A DNA stretch of 33,601 nucleotides from Methanomicrobiales archaeon (GTDB lineage Archaea > Halobacteriota > Methanomicrobia > Methanomicrobiales > Methanospirillaceae). Of this stretch, positions 1 through 7,589 are shown in pieces. Both the position numbers and the translations under genes were made by a program. The notes under the pieces were generated by a model, which searched no databases, was not told the DNA's origin, and saw only the letters and a program-made list of their open reading frames with translations. The stretch lies in assembly GCA_013415565.1 (NCBI GenBank), contig JAAEET010000019.1, positions 1 to 33,601 on the forward strand, written 5' to 3'. Numbering within the stretch: the stretch's first letter is position 1; each line of letters opens with the position of its first letter.

Positions 1-100
1 TGAGATTGATGGTGAGATCCACGCTCTCAGAGAACTTCCGTTCCGGCGCTTTTTCAATGGCCGCTTTCACGGCCTCCAGAATCCTGGCCCTTTCTACCAT
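1..100 (-). CDS. rpl1: Large ribosomal subunit protein L1 (5' part only)
   Basis: Only the first 33 or so codons are in the window; the gene continues past the left edge. The peptide begins MVERARILEAVKAAIEKAPE and continues with RKFSESVDLTINL, which matches the N-terminus of archaeal L1 (the FxESVDLxxNL segment). L1 binds 23S rRNA at the L1 stalk and, in methanogens studied, also represses translation of its own mRNA. The ATG at 98-100 (complement) has GGAGG a few bases upstream, which supports this start. It follows rpl11 on the same strand by 56 bases, the usual archaeal L11-L1 order. Identification rests on a short segment plus the gene order. Confidence 0.9.
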   Translation of the reverse strand, partial: MVERARILEAVKAAIEKAPERKFSESVDLTINL

Positions 101-156
101 GCCATTCCTCCATAGTTTTCGACCTCTTTTGATCTCCTATGGTTTCTTTCATACGC

Positions 157-630
157 CTATACAAGGACCGAGTCGTACGCTCCGGCATCAATCGCCGCAA
201 GGACTTCCTTGGGGCGCTTGCCGTCGACGTTTACGCCGACGCTGACGCAGGTCCCGATAACTTCCTTGACCGCATTCTTCAGGTCATAGGAGAGCATATC
301 GTTCGCCTTCATGCGGGCGATCCTGACTGCGGCCTCCATCGGCAGGTCCCCAACAATCTGCATGTTGGGCTCGGGGGATCCCTTCTCGATATTAACCTCT
401 TTCTTGATGAGAGCCGTTGTGGGCGGTATACCCACCGTGACCGTGAAGTTCTTCTTATCGTCGACCTCGATTCTCACCGGCACCTGCATGCCGTTGAAAT
501 TCGACGTCTTCTTGTTGATCTCGTCGACGACTGCCTTCACGTTAATACCAAGTGGTCCGAGTGCCGGTCCTATCGGCGGACCGGCTGTTGCCTTGCCTCC
601 AGGGACTAAAACCTCGACCACGTCTGCCAT
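157..630 (-). CDS. rpl11: Large ribosomal subunit protein L11
   Basis: This 157-residue protein is L11, which binds the GTPase-associated region of 23S rRNA at the base of the L12 stalk. The N-terminal domain has the diagnostic [20 protein letters not shown] segment at residues 12-31, followed by the C-terminal rRNA-binding domain (around residues 70-145, with [19 protein letters not shown]). Length is typical of archaeal L11. The start ATG is preceded by GGTGAT, a moderate ribosome-binding site. It is the first gene after a TATA-like element near 700-712 and is followed by rpl1. Cotranscription with rpl1 is inferred from orientation and spacing. Confidence 0.98.
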   Translation of the reverse strand: MADVVEVLVPGGKATAGPPIGPALGPLGINVKAVVDEINKKTSNFNGMQVPVRIEVDDKKNFTVTVGIPPTTALIKKEVNIEKGSPEPNMQIVGDLPMEAAVRIARMKANDMLSYDLKNAVKEVIGTCVSVGVNVDGKRPKEVLAAIDAGAYDSVLV

Positions 631-671
631 GGTATCACCATGCTGTCCCGCTGATGGGTGTTCAGCGTGGG

Positions 672-712
672 TTAAAAAAGGTTGACCCGGAGGGACTTAA
701 AGGTTATAGCCG
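672..712 (-). promoter_or_regulatory. Putative promoter of rpl11-rpl1 with adjacent T-tract
   Basis: Read on the minus strand, the 106-base gap between spt5 and rpl11 holds an AT-rich stretch CTATAACCTTTAAG (about 699-712) suitable as a TATA box, then a CCTTTTTTAA T-tract (about 672-681). The T-tract could terminate the upstream secE-spt5 transcript. The TATA element would start an rpl11-rpl1 transcript near 680 with a leader of about 50 bases. This is inference from composition only. Confidence 0.45.
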
Positions 713-736
713 GGGCGGTGCATCCGTGATGCGGAT

Positions 737-1216
737 TCAGCTCGCCTCTCCACGGTCAACGACCCGGACATTGTCCCCCCGGACCGTGATGGGGATGGGG
801 AGCACGCTCTCGTAGAGCTCGACCGTAATCTCCTCCTTTCCGGTATCGATACGTTTAACAACGGCTTTTTCACCTTTGAACGGACCGGCGATGAGCTCGA
901 CAATGGTGCCTTCCGAGATGCCGCTGACCACCGGTTTCGGGACCAGGAAATGGGCGACCTCACCCAGGGTGGTCTCACCCCGCACCACGGTGCGCGCATG
1001 GGCGACCTTCTCGACCAGCTGCTCGATCCTGGCAAGGCTCTCCGGTGTCTCGACCAGGACATAGCCCTTGAGCTCATCAGGTACGATGATCGCCGCCACG
1101 TTCACATCGGTGGCCTTGGTATCGATGGCCTTCTTGATATTATCAGCGACGGTACGTTCCTGCTTGGAAGTGGTCTTGATGGCAAAAATACGGTTGGTGA
1201 ATTCTTCCATATCCAT
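737..1216 (-). CDS. spt5: Transcription elongation factor Spt5 (archaeal NusG)
   Basis: This 159-residue protein is archaeal Spt5/NusG, which clamps onto RNA polymerase with Spt4 and increases processivity. The NGN domain covers about residues 8-95 (IFAIKTTSKQERTVADNI, LKGYVLVE). A KOW domain follows at about 103-150 (EGTIVELIAGPFKGEKAVVKR). Its first ATG overlaps the secE stop as ATGA. A second in-frame ATG lies two codons later (MEEFTNR) and neither has a clear Shine-Dalgarno sequence, so translational coupling to secE is likely. secE-spt5 next to rpl11 is the conserved archaeal and bacterial order. Confidence 0.97.
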   Translation of the reverse strand: MDMEEFTNRIFAIKTTSKQERTVADNIKKAIDTKATDVNVAAIIVPDELKGYVLVETPESLARIEQLVEKVAHARTVVRGETTLGEVAHFLVPKPVVSGISEGTIVELIAGPFKGEKAVVKRIDTGKEEITVELYESVLPIPITVRGDNVRVVDRGEAS

Positions 1217-1410
1217 CAGGGCAGGGGAATCATGCCAATGTAGATCAGAAATCCGATCAGGCCGACAACGAGGACGCCTGCCGCGGCAACCAGGGCGATT
1301 TTCCTGAACTCATCCCGGGTGGGGGTTCGTGCGAGCTTGAGGATACGCCAGTATTTGCGGAACAGTTCCTCGTTGACATTGAATTTTATATCAGGTTTTG
1401 CGATCTCCAT
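1216..1410 (-). CDS. secE: Preprotein translocase subunit SecE (Sec61 gamma)
   Basis: This 64-residue protein has the archaeal SecE/Sec61-gamma plan. It has an amphipathic N-terminal helix (about residues 14-40, with [19 protein letters not shown], the conserved surface helix that clamps SecY) and one transmembrane segment (about 41-60, [20 protein letters not shown]). It belongs to the SecYE-beta channel in the cytoplasmic membrane. The length is typical. It starts 6 bases after the ftsZ stop and its own stop overlaps the spt5 start, so it sits inside the ftsZ-secE-spt5 transcription unit. Confidence 0.95.
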   Translation of the reverse strand: MEIAKPDIKFNVNEELFRKYWRILKLARTPTRDEFRKIALVAAAGVLVVGLIGFLIYIGMIPLP

Positions 1411-1416
1411 GAGATA

Positions 1417-2508
1417 TCACTTGAGAAAATCTATCTCAAACTGTTTCTGGACTTTGGGGGTAATTTTTTCATTCCTCCCATATATTTGTGGCGACCGGAC
1501 CCCCGTCACGACCAGCATGGTCCGCATCTTGGCCTGCATCCCGGGATCGACCTGGGCTCCCCAGATAATGCGCGCTCCGGGGTCGATACGGTCGTACACC
1601 TCCTGGATGACTCCCTCTGCTTCGGCCATGGTCATGTCCGGACCGCCAATCACGTTCACCAGCGCGGCAGTGGCCCCGGAAATATCCACATCGAGAAGGG
1701 GCGAGCGGATCGCCTTCTTGACCGAGTCTGCCGCCTTGTCCTCGCTGTCGCTTTCTCCGACCCCGATCATGGCCACACCTCCGCGTTCCATGACCGTGCG
1801 GACATCGGCGAAGTCGAGGTTCACCAGACCGGGCATGGTGATGAGCTCCGTGATGCCCTTGACCGCCCGCATCAGGACTTCATCGGCGACCTTGAATGCA
1901 GCATAGAGCGGAAGCCGGGGGACAACTTCGAGGAGGCGGTCGTTCGGAACCACGATGACCGTATCGGCCACGTCCCTCAGCCGCTCGAGACCGGCTTCGG
2001 CATTCTCCATCCGGATCGCCCCCTCAGCGGTGAACGGCAGGGTGACGATGGCGATGGTCAGGGCTCCTTCATCCCTGGCGGCCTTCGCCACGATCGGTGC
2101 TGCCCCGGTACCGGTTCCTCCCCCGAGACCAACGGTGATGAATACCATGTCGCTGCCGGAAACAAACCGTTTGATGTCCTGCTCGTTCTCAAGCGCGGCC
2201 TCTTCCCCGATCTGGGGGATGGAGCCTGCTCCCAGGCCCCGCGTCCGCTGCCTCCCGATCAGGACCCGGTGGTCTGCCACGGTCCGGGCAAGGTGCTGGG
2301 CATCGGTATTCATGGCCACCAGCGTGGCTCCGTGGATCCCTTCCTCTTTCATCCTGGTGATGGTGTTTGAACCGCTGCCCCCGCACCCGATCACCGTGAT
2401 CTCGGTTCTGAGTTCCTTCAGTATCTGGTCGAGTTCTTCATTCTCCGTCCGTACTTCATCCGGTTCGGAACTCACCTTGGTCAGCGCCTCTTCAACTATC
2501 GATCTCAT
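1417..2508 (-). CDS. ftsZ: Cell division protein FtsZ
   Basis: This 363-residue tubulin homologue forms the Z-ring at the division site. The GTP-binding loop GCGGSGSN is at residues 41-48, the tubulin signature GGGTGTG at 129-135, and the catalytic T7 loop N-L-D-F-A-D at 230-235. The N-terminal extension of about 35 residues before the first beta strand and the direct secE linkage match archaeal FtsZ1. The C-terminus ends soon after the GTPase/activation domain (KQFEIDFLK) with only a short tail. The start ATG overlaps the dtdA stop as ATGA. A second FtsZ, usual in this group, is not in the window. Confidence 0.97.
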   Translation of the reverse strand: MRSIVEEALTKVSSEPDEVRTENEELDQILKELRTEITVIGCGGSGSNTITRMKEEGIHGATLVAMNTDAQHLARTVADHRVLIGRQRTRGLGAGSIPQIGEEAALENEQDIKRFVSGSDMVFITVGLGGGTGTGAAPIVAKAARDEGALTIAIVTLPFTAEGAIRMENAEAGLERLRDVADTVIVVPNDRLLEVVPRLPLYAAFKVADEVLMRAVKGITELITMPGLVNLDFADVRTVMERGGVAMIGVGESDSEDKAADSVKKAIRSPLLDVDISGATAALVNVIGGPDMTMAEAEGVIQEVYDRIDPGARIIWGAQVDPGMQAKMRTMLVVTGVRSPQIYGRNEKITPKVQKQFEIDFLK

Positions 2509-3824
2509 CTCTTCTTCTCCAATCCCGGGATTCGGATATGTTTTTCTTCGCAGATGCGGACCATGTCCGGAGTGATCTCACGGCCATCGACGATCACCGG
2601 AGTGCCCTTCATCAGGAGACCGAAGAGCGGGCCCCTGGGCACACCCAGACTGCGCGCACGGTCCGGGTCGAACCTCGTTTTCCTGATTACGAGCTGATCG
2701 CCCTCAATTGCCGCGTTTTCTCCTCTACTTATGGTTGTAACGCATAAGCTTATTAAATCATTCAGTACAACGGATGAGTTTTCACCGGTGACAATGAAGC
2801 TGGGGAGGATCGGGGCCCGGTGTGTGGAAAGAACGATCACCGGGAGCTGCTCCAGCCCTTCGCCAAGCCCGGCAGGGTCGGCCTGGTATGCCTCGTGGAC
2901 AAGGTCCGGTGGAAGTTTGATGATCCCGGGATCCCCGTCGCGGACCGCTCCGGGTATGTGGACTGCAGCACCGGGATCAACGGACCGGGCGAGATCCCTG
3001 ACCCGGTTCCAGGTCTTCCAGGAGAGATGCTTCATCTGGAAGATCTCGGTCTCGGTGAGCCGGGGGATACCCGCCTCCGCGATCAGGGAATCCAGCCGTG
3101 AGAGCTCGTCCGGCTTCAGGGCTTTCCGATCGATATAGACCGCTTCTGCCGAGCTCTTCCCAACCAGCATCCTGAGCATCTCCCGGTCGATACGGTCCGT
3201 TTCCCGGGTATGCACGATGTGCCCGAATGCTGCCCGCGAACCCAGCGCTATCTCCGTCTGACGCCGTGCATAGTGGGTCCCGCCGATGCCGGCCAGGTTG
3301 ATGGTGACGCCCGGGTCTGCCGACAGGATGCTCCGGGCGACAGCCTCTCCCGCACGTGGATCAGCCCATTCCTGTTCCGTGCTTCCGATCTCAACGAAAA
3401 GTGAGGGCGTTTCGATCTCGCTCGGCCCGTGGTGGGTCACTTCATAGGAGACCCTGTACCCGGGAGGAGCATGGGCATTGAGCTGGATGAGGACTGCCTG
3501 CATCCATGCCGGTGCTGCCTGCGCCAGTGATGACGGCATCCCGCCGAGCGCCGCAGGACCGGTGTTCCCGGTGACATGCACGGTCAGTACCGGGATAGGG
3601 TTGATGCTCGAATGGCGCGAGAGGAAGAGGATCAGGCCGGCATCAAGCGAACGGTCCAGGTAATCCTGGGCTATCAGCCTCCCCTCGGTCTCGTGAAACG
3701 AGAGGTCGTGCCGGCAGAGGGGGAAGTTCCGGCCGGAACCCGGTCCGGAGAGCAGTTCGTCGATATGCTTCCTGATTGTCCGTCCCCCGGGATCCTGCCG
3801 GGAGTGGACCAGTGCTATCTTCAC
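2505..3824 (-). CDS. dtdA: D-aminoacyl-tRNA deacylase, archaeal DtdA (GEK1) type
   Basis: This protein of 439 residues belongs to the archaeal/plant DtdA family, a zinc-dependent enzyme that frees tRNA from wrongly attached D-amino acids. Seen in the sequence are the N-terminal [13 protein letters not shown], the central EVTHHGP and [11 protein letters not shown] segments, [11 protein letters not shown] and FGHIVH, all diagnostic of the family, and a Cys/His-containing C-terminus. The open frame extends upstream to 3986, but homology begins at VKIALVHS, so I choose the GTG at 3822-3824; the extension has no family similarity. A TATA-like AGTATATG at about 3889-3896 fits a transcript starting near 3866. 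The stop overlaps ftsZ by four bases, which makes dtdA the first gene of the ftsZ operon. Confidence 0.93.
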   Translation of the reverse strand: MKIALVHSRQDPGGRTIRKHIDELLSGPGSGRNFPLCRHDLSFHETEGRLIAQDYLDRSLDAGLILFLSRHSSINPIPVLTVHVTGNTGPAALGGMPSSLAQAAPAWMQAVLIQLNAHAPPGYRVSYEVTHHGPSEIETPSLFVEIGSTEQEWADPRAGEAVARSILSADPGVTINLAGIGGTHYARRQTEIALGSRAAFGHIVHTRETDRIDREMLRMLVGKSSAEAVYIDRKALKPDELSRLDSLIAEAGIPRLTETEIFQMKHLSWKTWNRVRDLARSVDPGAAVHIPGAVRDGDPGIIKLPPDLVHEAYQADPAGLGEGLEQLPVIVLSTHRAPILPSFIVTGENSSVVLNDLISLCVTTISRGENAAIEGDQLVIRKTRFDPDRARSLGVPRGPLFGLLMKGTPVIVDGREITPDMVRICEEKHIRIPGLEKKR

Positions 3825-3906
3825 CGGTCCTGTCCCCCGGCGTTTGGTCCGCGGGTTGCTACAAACATGGTAAACCCTATCTCCCTGTACATATACTATT
3901 GTTACT

Positions 3907-4083
3907 ATGGATGAAGAAAAGATTCGTTCCGTTTTTGAAAAGGAAGGAATTGGCAGGGAGATAACGTGCCCGCAGGCGTTTGCCATCTCCGGGCGCTATG
4001 ACATCGACAAGATGGATATCTCGCGGTACTGCAACAAAAACAGCATCAAGATCAGGGGTTGCCAGCTGGGCTGCTTCAGATGA
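3907..4083 (+). CDS. Small conserved-looking protein with C-terminal CQLGCF motif, upstream of moeA
   Basis: This short frame encodes 58 residues starting MDEEKIRSVFEKEGIG. It has a Cys-Pro-Gln segment (ITCPQAFAIS, C21), a helix-rich middle and the end IKIRGCQLGCFR, giving Cys at about 21, 43, 51 and 55. The pattern of a small winged-helix-like body followed by CQLGCF is one I associate with short methanogen proteins of unknown role; I cannot name a function. Its stop TGA overlaps the moeA start ATG (ATGA at 4080-4083), so the two are almost certainly cotranslated. No Shine-Dalgarno is visible and the start lies close to an AT-rich region (3869-3900), so the message may be leaderless. Link to molybdopterin or metal handling is inference from position only. 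Confidence 0.78.
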   Translation: MDEEKIRSVFEKEGIGREITCPQAFAISGRYDIDKMDISRYCNKNSIKIRGCQLGCFR

Positions 4084-5285
4084 CCCTCTTTTTCCGGACC
4101 GTATCTGTTGAAGATGCCGTGACCGCGGCATGCTCAATCGCTCCCCTGACAGCCGTTGCGGACCTACCGCTTTCCGCCGCTTCGGGGCACGTGCTCGCAT
4201 CCGACATCACCGCTGATATCGATATTCCCGGGTTTTCCCGGGCCACCATGGACGGTTATGCCCTGGTGTCTGCCGATACCATCGGTGCATCAGAATCCCT
4301 TCCCGCAATGCTCCGTCTGACAGGGAGGATCGGAATGGGTGCACCGGCAGACCGGGATGTCTCGCGGGGGACGTGTGTCTATGTCCCGACCGGCGGAGCC
4401 ATTCCCCCGGGTGCGGACGGGCTTGCCATGATTGAGGTGACCGAGAGTATCGGTGACGATGTTCTCGTGAAACGGCCGGTTGCGGTCGGGGAGAGCATCA
4501 TGATGCGGGGCGAGGATTTCTCCCGGGGTTCCGTGGTCGTCTGCAGGGGGACCCGGCTCGCCCCCGGCGATATCGGTGCCCTGGCCGCGGTCGGTACGAC
4601 CCGTGTCCCGGTCAGGAAACCACCGGTGGTGGGAATCATCTCCACGGGCAATGAACTGGTTCCGGTCGGAGAGATCCCGTCGGGCGGGCAGGTGCGGGAC
4701 ATCAACAGCTACCTGGTCGGCGCATACCTCGTGTCGCAGGGCTGTATCCCGGAATATTTCGGCATCGTCCGCGATGACCGGGCCGCCCTCCGGCGGACAC
4801 TCGACACCGCCATCGACCGCTGTGACGCAGTCCTCCTCTCGGGAGGGAGCTCAAAGGACGATCGTGACATGACCGCCGATATCATCCGCGATGCCGGGGA
4901 GGTCCTGGTGCACGGGATATCGATAGCGCCCGGGAAGCCCACCATTATCGGAAGAGCCCGGGGGAAACCCGTCATCGGACTCCCGGGCCATCCTGCCTCG
5001 GCCCTGGTGGTCACCCTGGTAATCGTCCGCCCGCTCCTCTCCGCCATGACCGGGCAGCTTGAACGGGGGCTCATGACCCGGCCTGCAATCCTTGCCGAGA
5101 ACATCCCGTCGGTGAAAGGGAGGGAGGACTATGTGCGGGTCCGCCTGGCTGACGGCAAAGCCATCCCGGAATTCGGAAAATCGGGGCTGATCAACACGCT
5201 CGTCCGGAGTGCCGGCCTGGTCCGGATACCGGCCGGGATGGAAGGCCTCGAGGAAGGGGAAGTGGTGGAGGTGATCCTCTGGTGA
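4080..5285 (+). CDS. moeA: Molybdopterin molybdenumtransferase MoeA
   Basis: This 401-residue MoeA inserts molybdate (or tungstate) into adenylylated molybdopterin to form the active cofactor. Visible motifs are ATMDGYA (residues 56-62), PTGGAIPPGAD (103-113), STGNEL (188-193), SGGSSKDDRD (254-263), PGKPT (284-288) and LPGHPAS (301-307), with a C-terminal MoeA domain IV (about 330-401). The ATG at 4080 overlaps the stop of the small upstream gene; an earlier in-frame Met at 4059 lies inside that gene and is rejected. The stop overlaps the next moeA-like gene as GTGA. In a methanogen the clients are formylmethanofuran dehydrogenase and formate dehydrogenase. Confidence 0.96.
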   Translation: MTLFFRTVSVEDAVTAACSIAPLTAVADLPLSAASGHVLASDITADIDIPGFSRATMDGYALVSADTIGASESLPAMLRLTGRIGMGAPADRDVSRGTCVYVPTGGAIPPGADGLAMIEVTESIGDDVLVKRPVAVGESIMMRGEDFSRGSVVVCRGTRLAPGDIGALAAVGTTRVPVRKPPVVGIISTGNELVPVGEIPSGGQVRDINSYLVGAYLVSQGCIPEYFGIVRDDRAALRRTLDTAIDRCDAVLLSGGSSKDDRDMTADIIRDAGEVLVHGISIAPGKPTIIGRARGKPVIGLPGHPASALVVTLVIVRPLLSAMTGQLERGLMTRPAILAENIPSVKGREDYVRVRLADGKAIPEFGKSGLINTLVRSAGLVRIPAGMEGLEEGEVVEVILW

Positions 5286-7138
5286 AACGATACCTCTCAT
5301 TGAAGTCACTCCGGGAGGTTCAGGATCTCATCCGGCGGGAATTTTCCCCCCGGCAGGTTCGTACGACCGTCCCGCTCGTTCAAGCTGTAGGACGGATCAC
5401 CGCCCAGCCTCTCTTTGCCGGGTACTCGGTTCCCGAGGTGCACCTCGCAGCCATGGACGGTATCGCGGTACGGAGCGGGGATACCTGGGGGGCAGGCGAA
5501 CAGAGGCCGGTCACGCTCCATGACTTTGCGCGGGTAAACACCGGCAATGTCATTCCTGCCGGGTACGATGCGGTGATCATGATCGAGGATGTCCGTATGG
5601 CCGGTGAGAATGCCATTATCCGGAAAGCGGCGAGCTCCTGGCAGCATGTGCGGCCGGCCGGCGAGGATATCGCTGAATCCGAGATGATCGTACCTTCCGG
5701 GCACCGGATCCGCCCCCATGATATCGGCGCTCTCGCTGCGTACGGCATCATGGAGGTCCCGGTTCTCACCGTATCGATCGGGATCATCCCCACCGGAACC
5801 GAGCTCGTCCCGGCCGGCACCCGCCCGCTCCCGGGCCAGGTCGTGGAGAGCAACACGGTCATGGCCGAAGCCTGGCTCACCTCGCTCGGTGCGATTTGCC
5901 GCCGCTATCCCCCAACTCCCGACGACCCGGAACGGATCCGGGAAACCATCCGCCAGGCCGTTGCCGAGAACGATGTGGTGATCGTCTCGGCCGGATCTTC
6001 TGCCGGGACCCGGGATTTCACCGCCCCCGTGATTGCCGGGCTCGGGGAGGTCATGGTGCACGGTGTTGGTATCAAGCCCGGAAAACCTGCCATCATCGGC
6101 AGGGTGGGTTCGGTTCCGGTCATCGGCATGCCGGGCTACCCGCTCTCGGCGCTCACGGTGCTCCGGGAGATCATCGTCCCGCTGCTCTCGCAGTTCGGCC
6201 TCACCACCCCGGACCCGGAGATCCTTCAGGCAGAACTGACCGCAACCCTCCATTCCGAAGTCGGGACCTGCGAATTCGTCCTCCTCTCGATCGGCATGAT
6301 CCGGAACCGCTGGGTTGCCGTACCGCTCTCCCGGGGATCCGGGGTCCAGATGAGCGGCGTCCGGTCAAACGCCTTCCTCCGCATTCCCGATGATCTCGAG
6401 GGATTCGAGGCGGGGCAGACGGTCCCTGTCGAGCTTCTGGTCCCCCGGAGCCAGGCAGCCTCCGCCCTCCTGGTCACCGGGAGCCATGATCCCTCGCTCG
6501 ATTATCTCGCCGAACTGGTCAGGGCCGCGGGCGTTTCCCTCCACTCCTCCCATACCGGAAGCATGGGCGGGATCCTCGCGCTGAAACGGGAGAGCTGCCA
6601 TGCCTCCCCCATGCACCTCCTCTCTCCTGACGACGGGGAATACAATATCCCCTACCTGCAGAAATATCTCCCGGGCGAAGAGGTGACCCTCGTCTGCATC
6701 GCGGAGCGGGAACAGGGGATCGTGTCCCGTGACCGCCTTTCGCTTGCCGACCTCCCCGGTCATTCCTTCGTCAACCGGCAGAAAGGATCGGGGACGCGGC
6801 TCCTCCTCGATTACCGGCTCCGGGAAATGGGTGTAGCGCCGGACAGCATCCCGGGGTATGACCGGGAACTGACCACCCATATCGGGGTGGCCCTGGCGGT
6901 GAAGACCGGGGAGGCGGAGGCCGGGATGTGCGTCTACTCTGCAGCACAGGCGCTCGGCCTCCCCTTTGTCCCGGTCGGAACAGAGCGCTACGAGCTCGCC
7001 TTCCGGACCGGTGACAGCGACGATCCGCGGATCACGGCCCTGGTACAGGCAATCGCTTCTCCGGAATTCAGGGAGATCCTCTCCGGTCTCGGCGGTTATA
7101 CTACGCAGGAGACCGGCGTGCTGCGGCAAGTGCCCTGA
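5282..7138 (+). CDS. MoeA-like protein fused to a C-terminal periplasmic-binding-protein-like domain
   Basis: This 618-residue fusion has a full MoeA part (residues 1-390: AAMDGIA 57-63, PTGTEL 170-175, SAGSSAGTRD 236-245, PGKPA 266-270, MPGYPLS 283-289). A LysR-substrate-binding/PBP-like domain follows (about 395-610), including SHDPSLDYLAEL, GSMGGILALK, GSGTRLLLDY and GVALAVKTGEAEAGMC. No signal peptide or membrane segment is visible, so the binding domain is cytoplasmic and may sense molybdate, tungstate or the cofactor (inference). The usual GHP of MoeA is GYP here (G286-Y287-P288 of the MPGYP segment by my count) and the SGGSS loop is SAGSS. The GTG start at 5282 overlaps the moeA stop. 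The 3' end overlaps the convergent TIGR00725 gene by 38 bases. Confidence 0.93.
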   Translation: MKRYLSLKSLREVQDLIRREFSPRQVRTTVPLVQAVGRITAQPLFAGYSVPEVHLAAMDGIAVRSGDTWGAGEQRPVTLHDFARVNTGNVIPAGYDAVIMIEDVRMAGENAIIRKAASSWQHVRPAGEDIAESEMIVPSGHRIRPHDIGALAAYGIMEVPVLTVSIGIIPTGTELVPAGTRPLPGQVVESNTVMAEAWLTSLGAICRRYPPTPDDPERIRETIRQAVAENDVVIVSAGSSAGTRDFTAPVIAGLGEVMVHGVGIKPGKPAIIGRVGSVPVIGMPGYPLSALTVLREIIVPLLSQFGLTTPDPEILQAELTATLHSEVGTCEFVLLSIGMIRNRWVAVPLSRGSGVQMSGVRSNAFLRIPDDLEGFEAGQTVPVELLVPRSQAASALLVTGSHDPSLDYLAELVRAAGVSLHSSHTGSMGGILALKRESCHASPMHLLSPDDGEYNIPYLQKYLPGEEVTLVCIAEREQGIVSRDRLSLADLPGHSFVNRQKGSGTRLLLDYRLREMGVAPDSIPGYDRELTTHIGVALAVKTGEAEAGMCVYSAAQALGLPFVPVGTERYELAFRTGDSDDPRITALVQAIASPEFREILSGLGGYTTQETGVLRQVP

Positions 7139-7589
7139 CTGCTGCTTCTTCCGGACCGGCGCAGGGGGTCACTCCCGGAATGTCCCAGGTCCGGACCCCG
7201 AATACTTTCTTTCCTGTTTTCAGGGCAAGTGCAATCTCCGAGAGGGTCCCGTACGCTCCGCCGATTGCTATCACGGCATCGGCCGACTGAACGATGACTG
7301 CGTTCCTTGCATTGCCGAGATCCGATCGGATGATGACGGAAAGGTAGGGGTTCCCGCCGGCTGCATCGGGGAGGATCCCGACCGCAATACCGTTTCCTTC
7401 CCGTGCACCCCGGCATGCCGCTTCCATCACGCCTCCCAGCCCTCCGCACAGGAGAATGGCGTGGTTCAGGGCGAGGATCCGGCCGGAACAGTACCCGGCG
7501 TCATATTCATCGGGAGTGCACGTTCCCGGGCCGATCACCGCCACCTGGACCGGACGGTCGTGTGCAGGCTCTCCGGCATTCCGGTTCAT
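7101..7589 (-). CDS. TIGR00725 / LOG-like Rossmann-fold protein
   Basis: This 162-residue protein has the SLOG/TIGR00725 layout: VAVIGPGTC at the N-terminus, ILLCGGLGGVMEAACRGA (about residues 45-62), GIAVGILP, and DAVIAIGGAYGTLSEIALAL (about 102-121). The GGxGxMEA-type loop and GGxGTLxE loop are those of the lysine-decarboxylase-like (LOG) fold, which binds nucleotides. The exact reaction of this subfamily is unknown to me. The start overlaps the stop of the upstream aldehyde dehydrogenase (ATGA at 7586-7589), so the two are cotranslated. The end runs 38 bases into the opposite-strand moeA fusion. Confidence 0.88.
   Translation of the reverse strand: MNRNAGEPAHDRPVQVAVIGPGTCTPDEYDAGYCSGRILALNHAILLCGGLGGVMEAACRGAREGNGIAVGILPDAAGGNPYLSVIIRSDLGNARNAVIVQSADAVIAIGGAYGTLSEIALALKTGKKVFGVRTWDIPGVTPCAGPEEAAVRALAAARRSPA

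Noticed and set aside
3825-3986. N-terminal extension of dtdA
   Set aside because: The 54 extra residues overlap the start of the opposite-strand small gene and its promoter, and have no similarity to DtdA.
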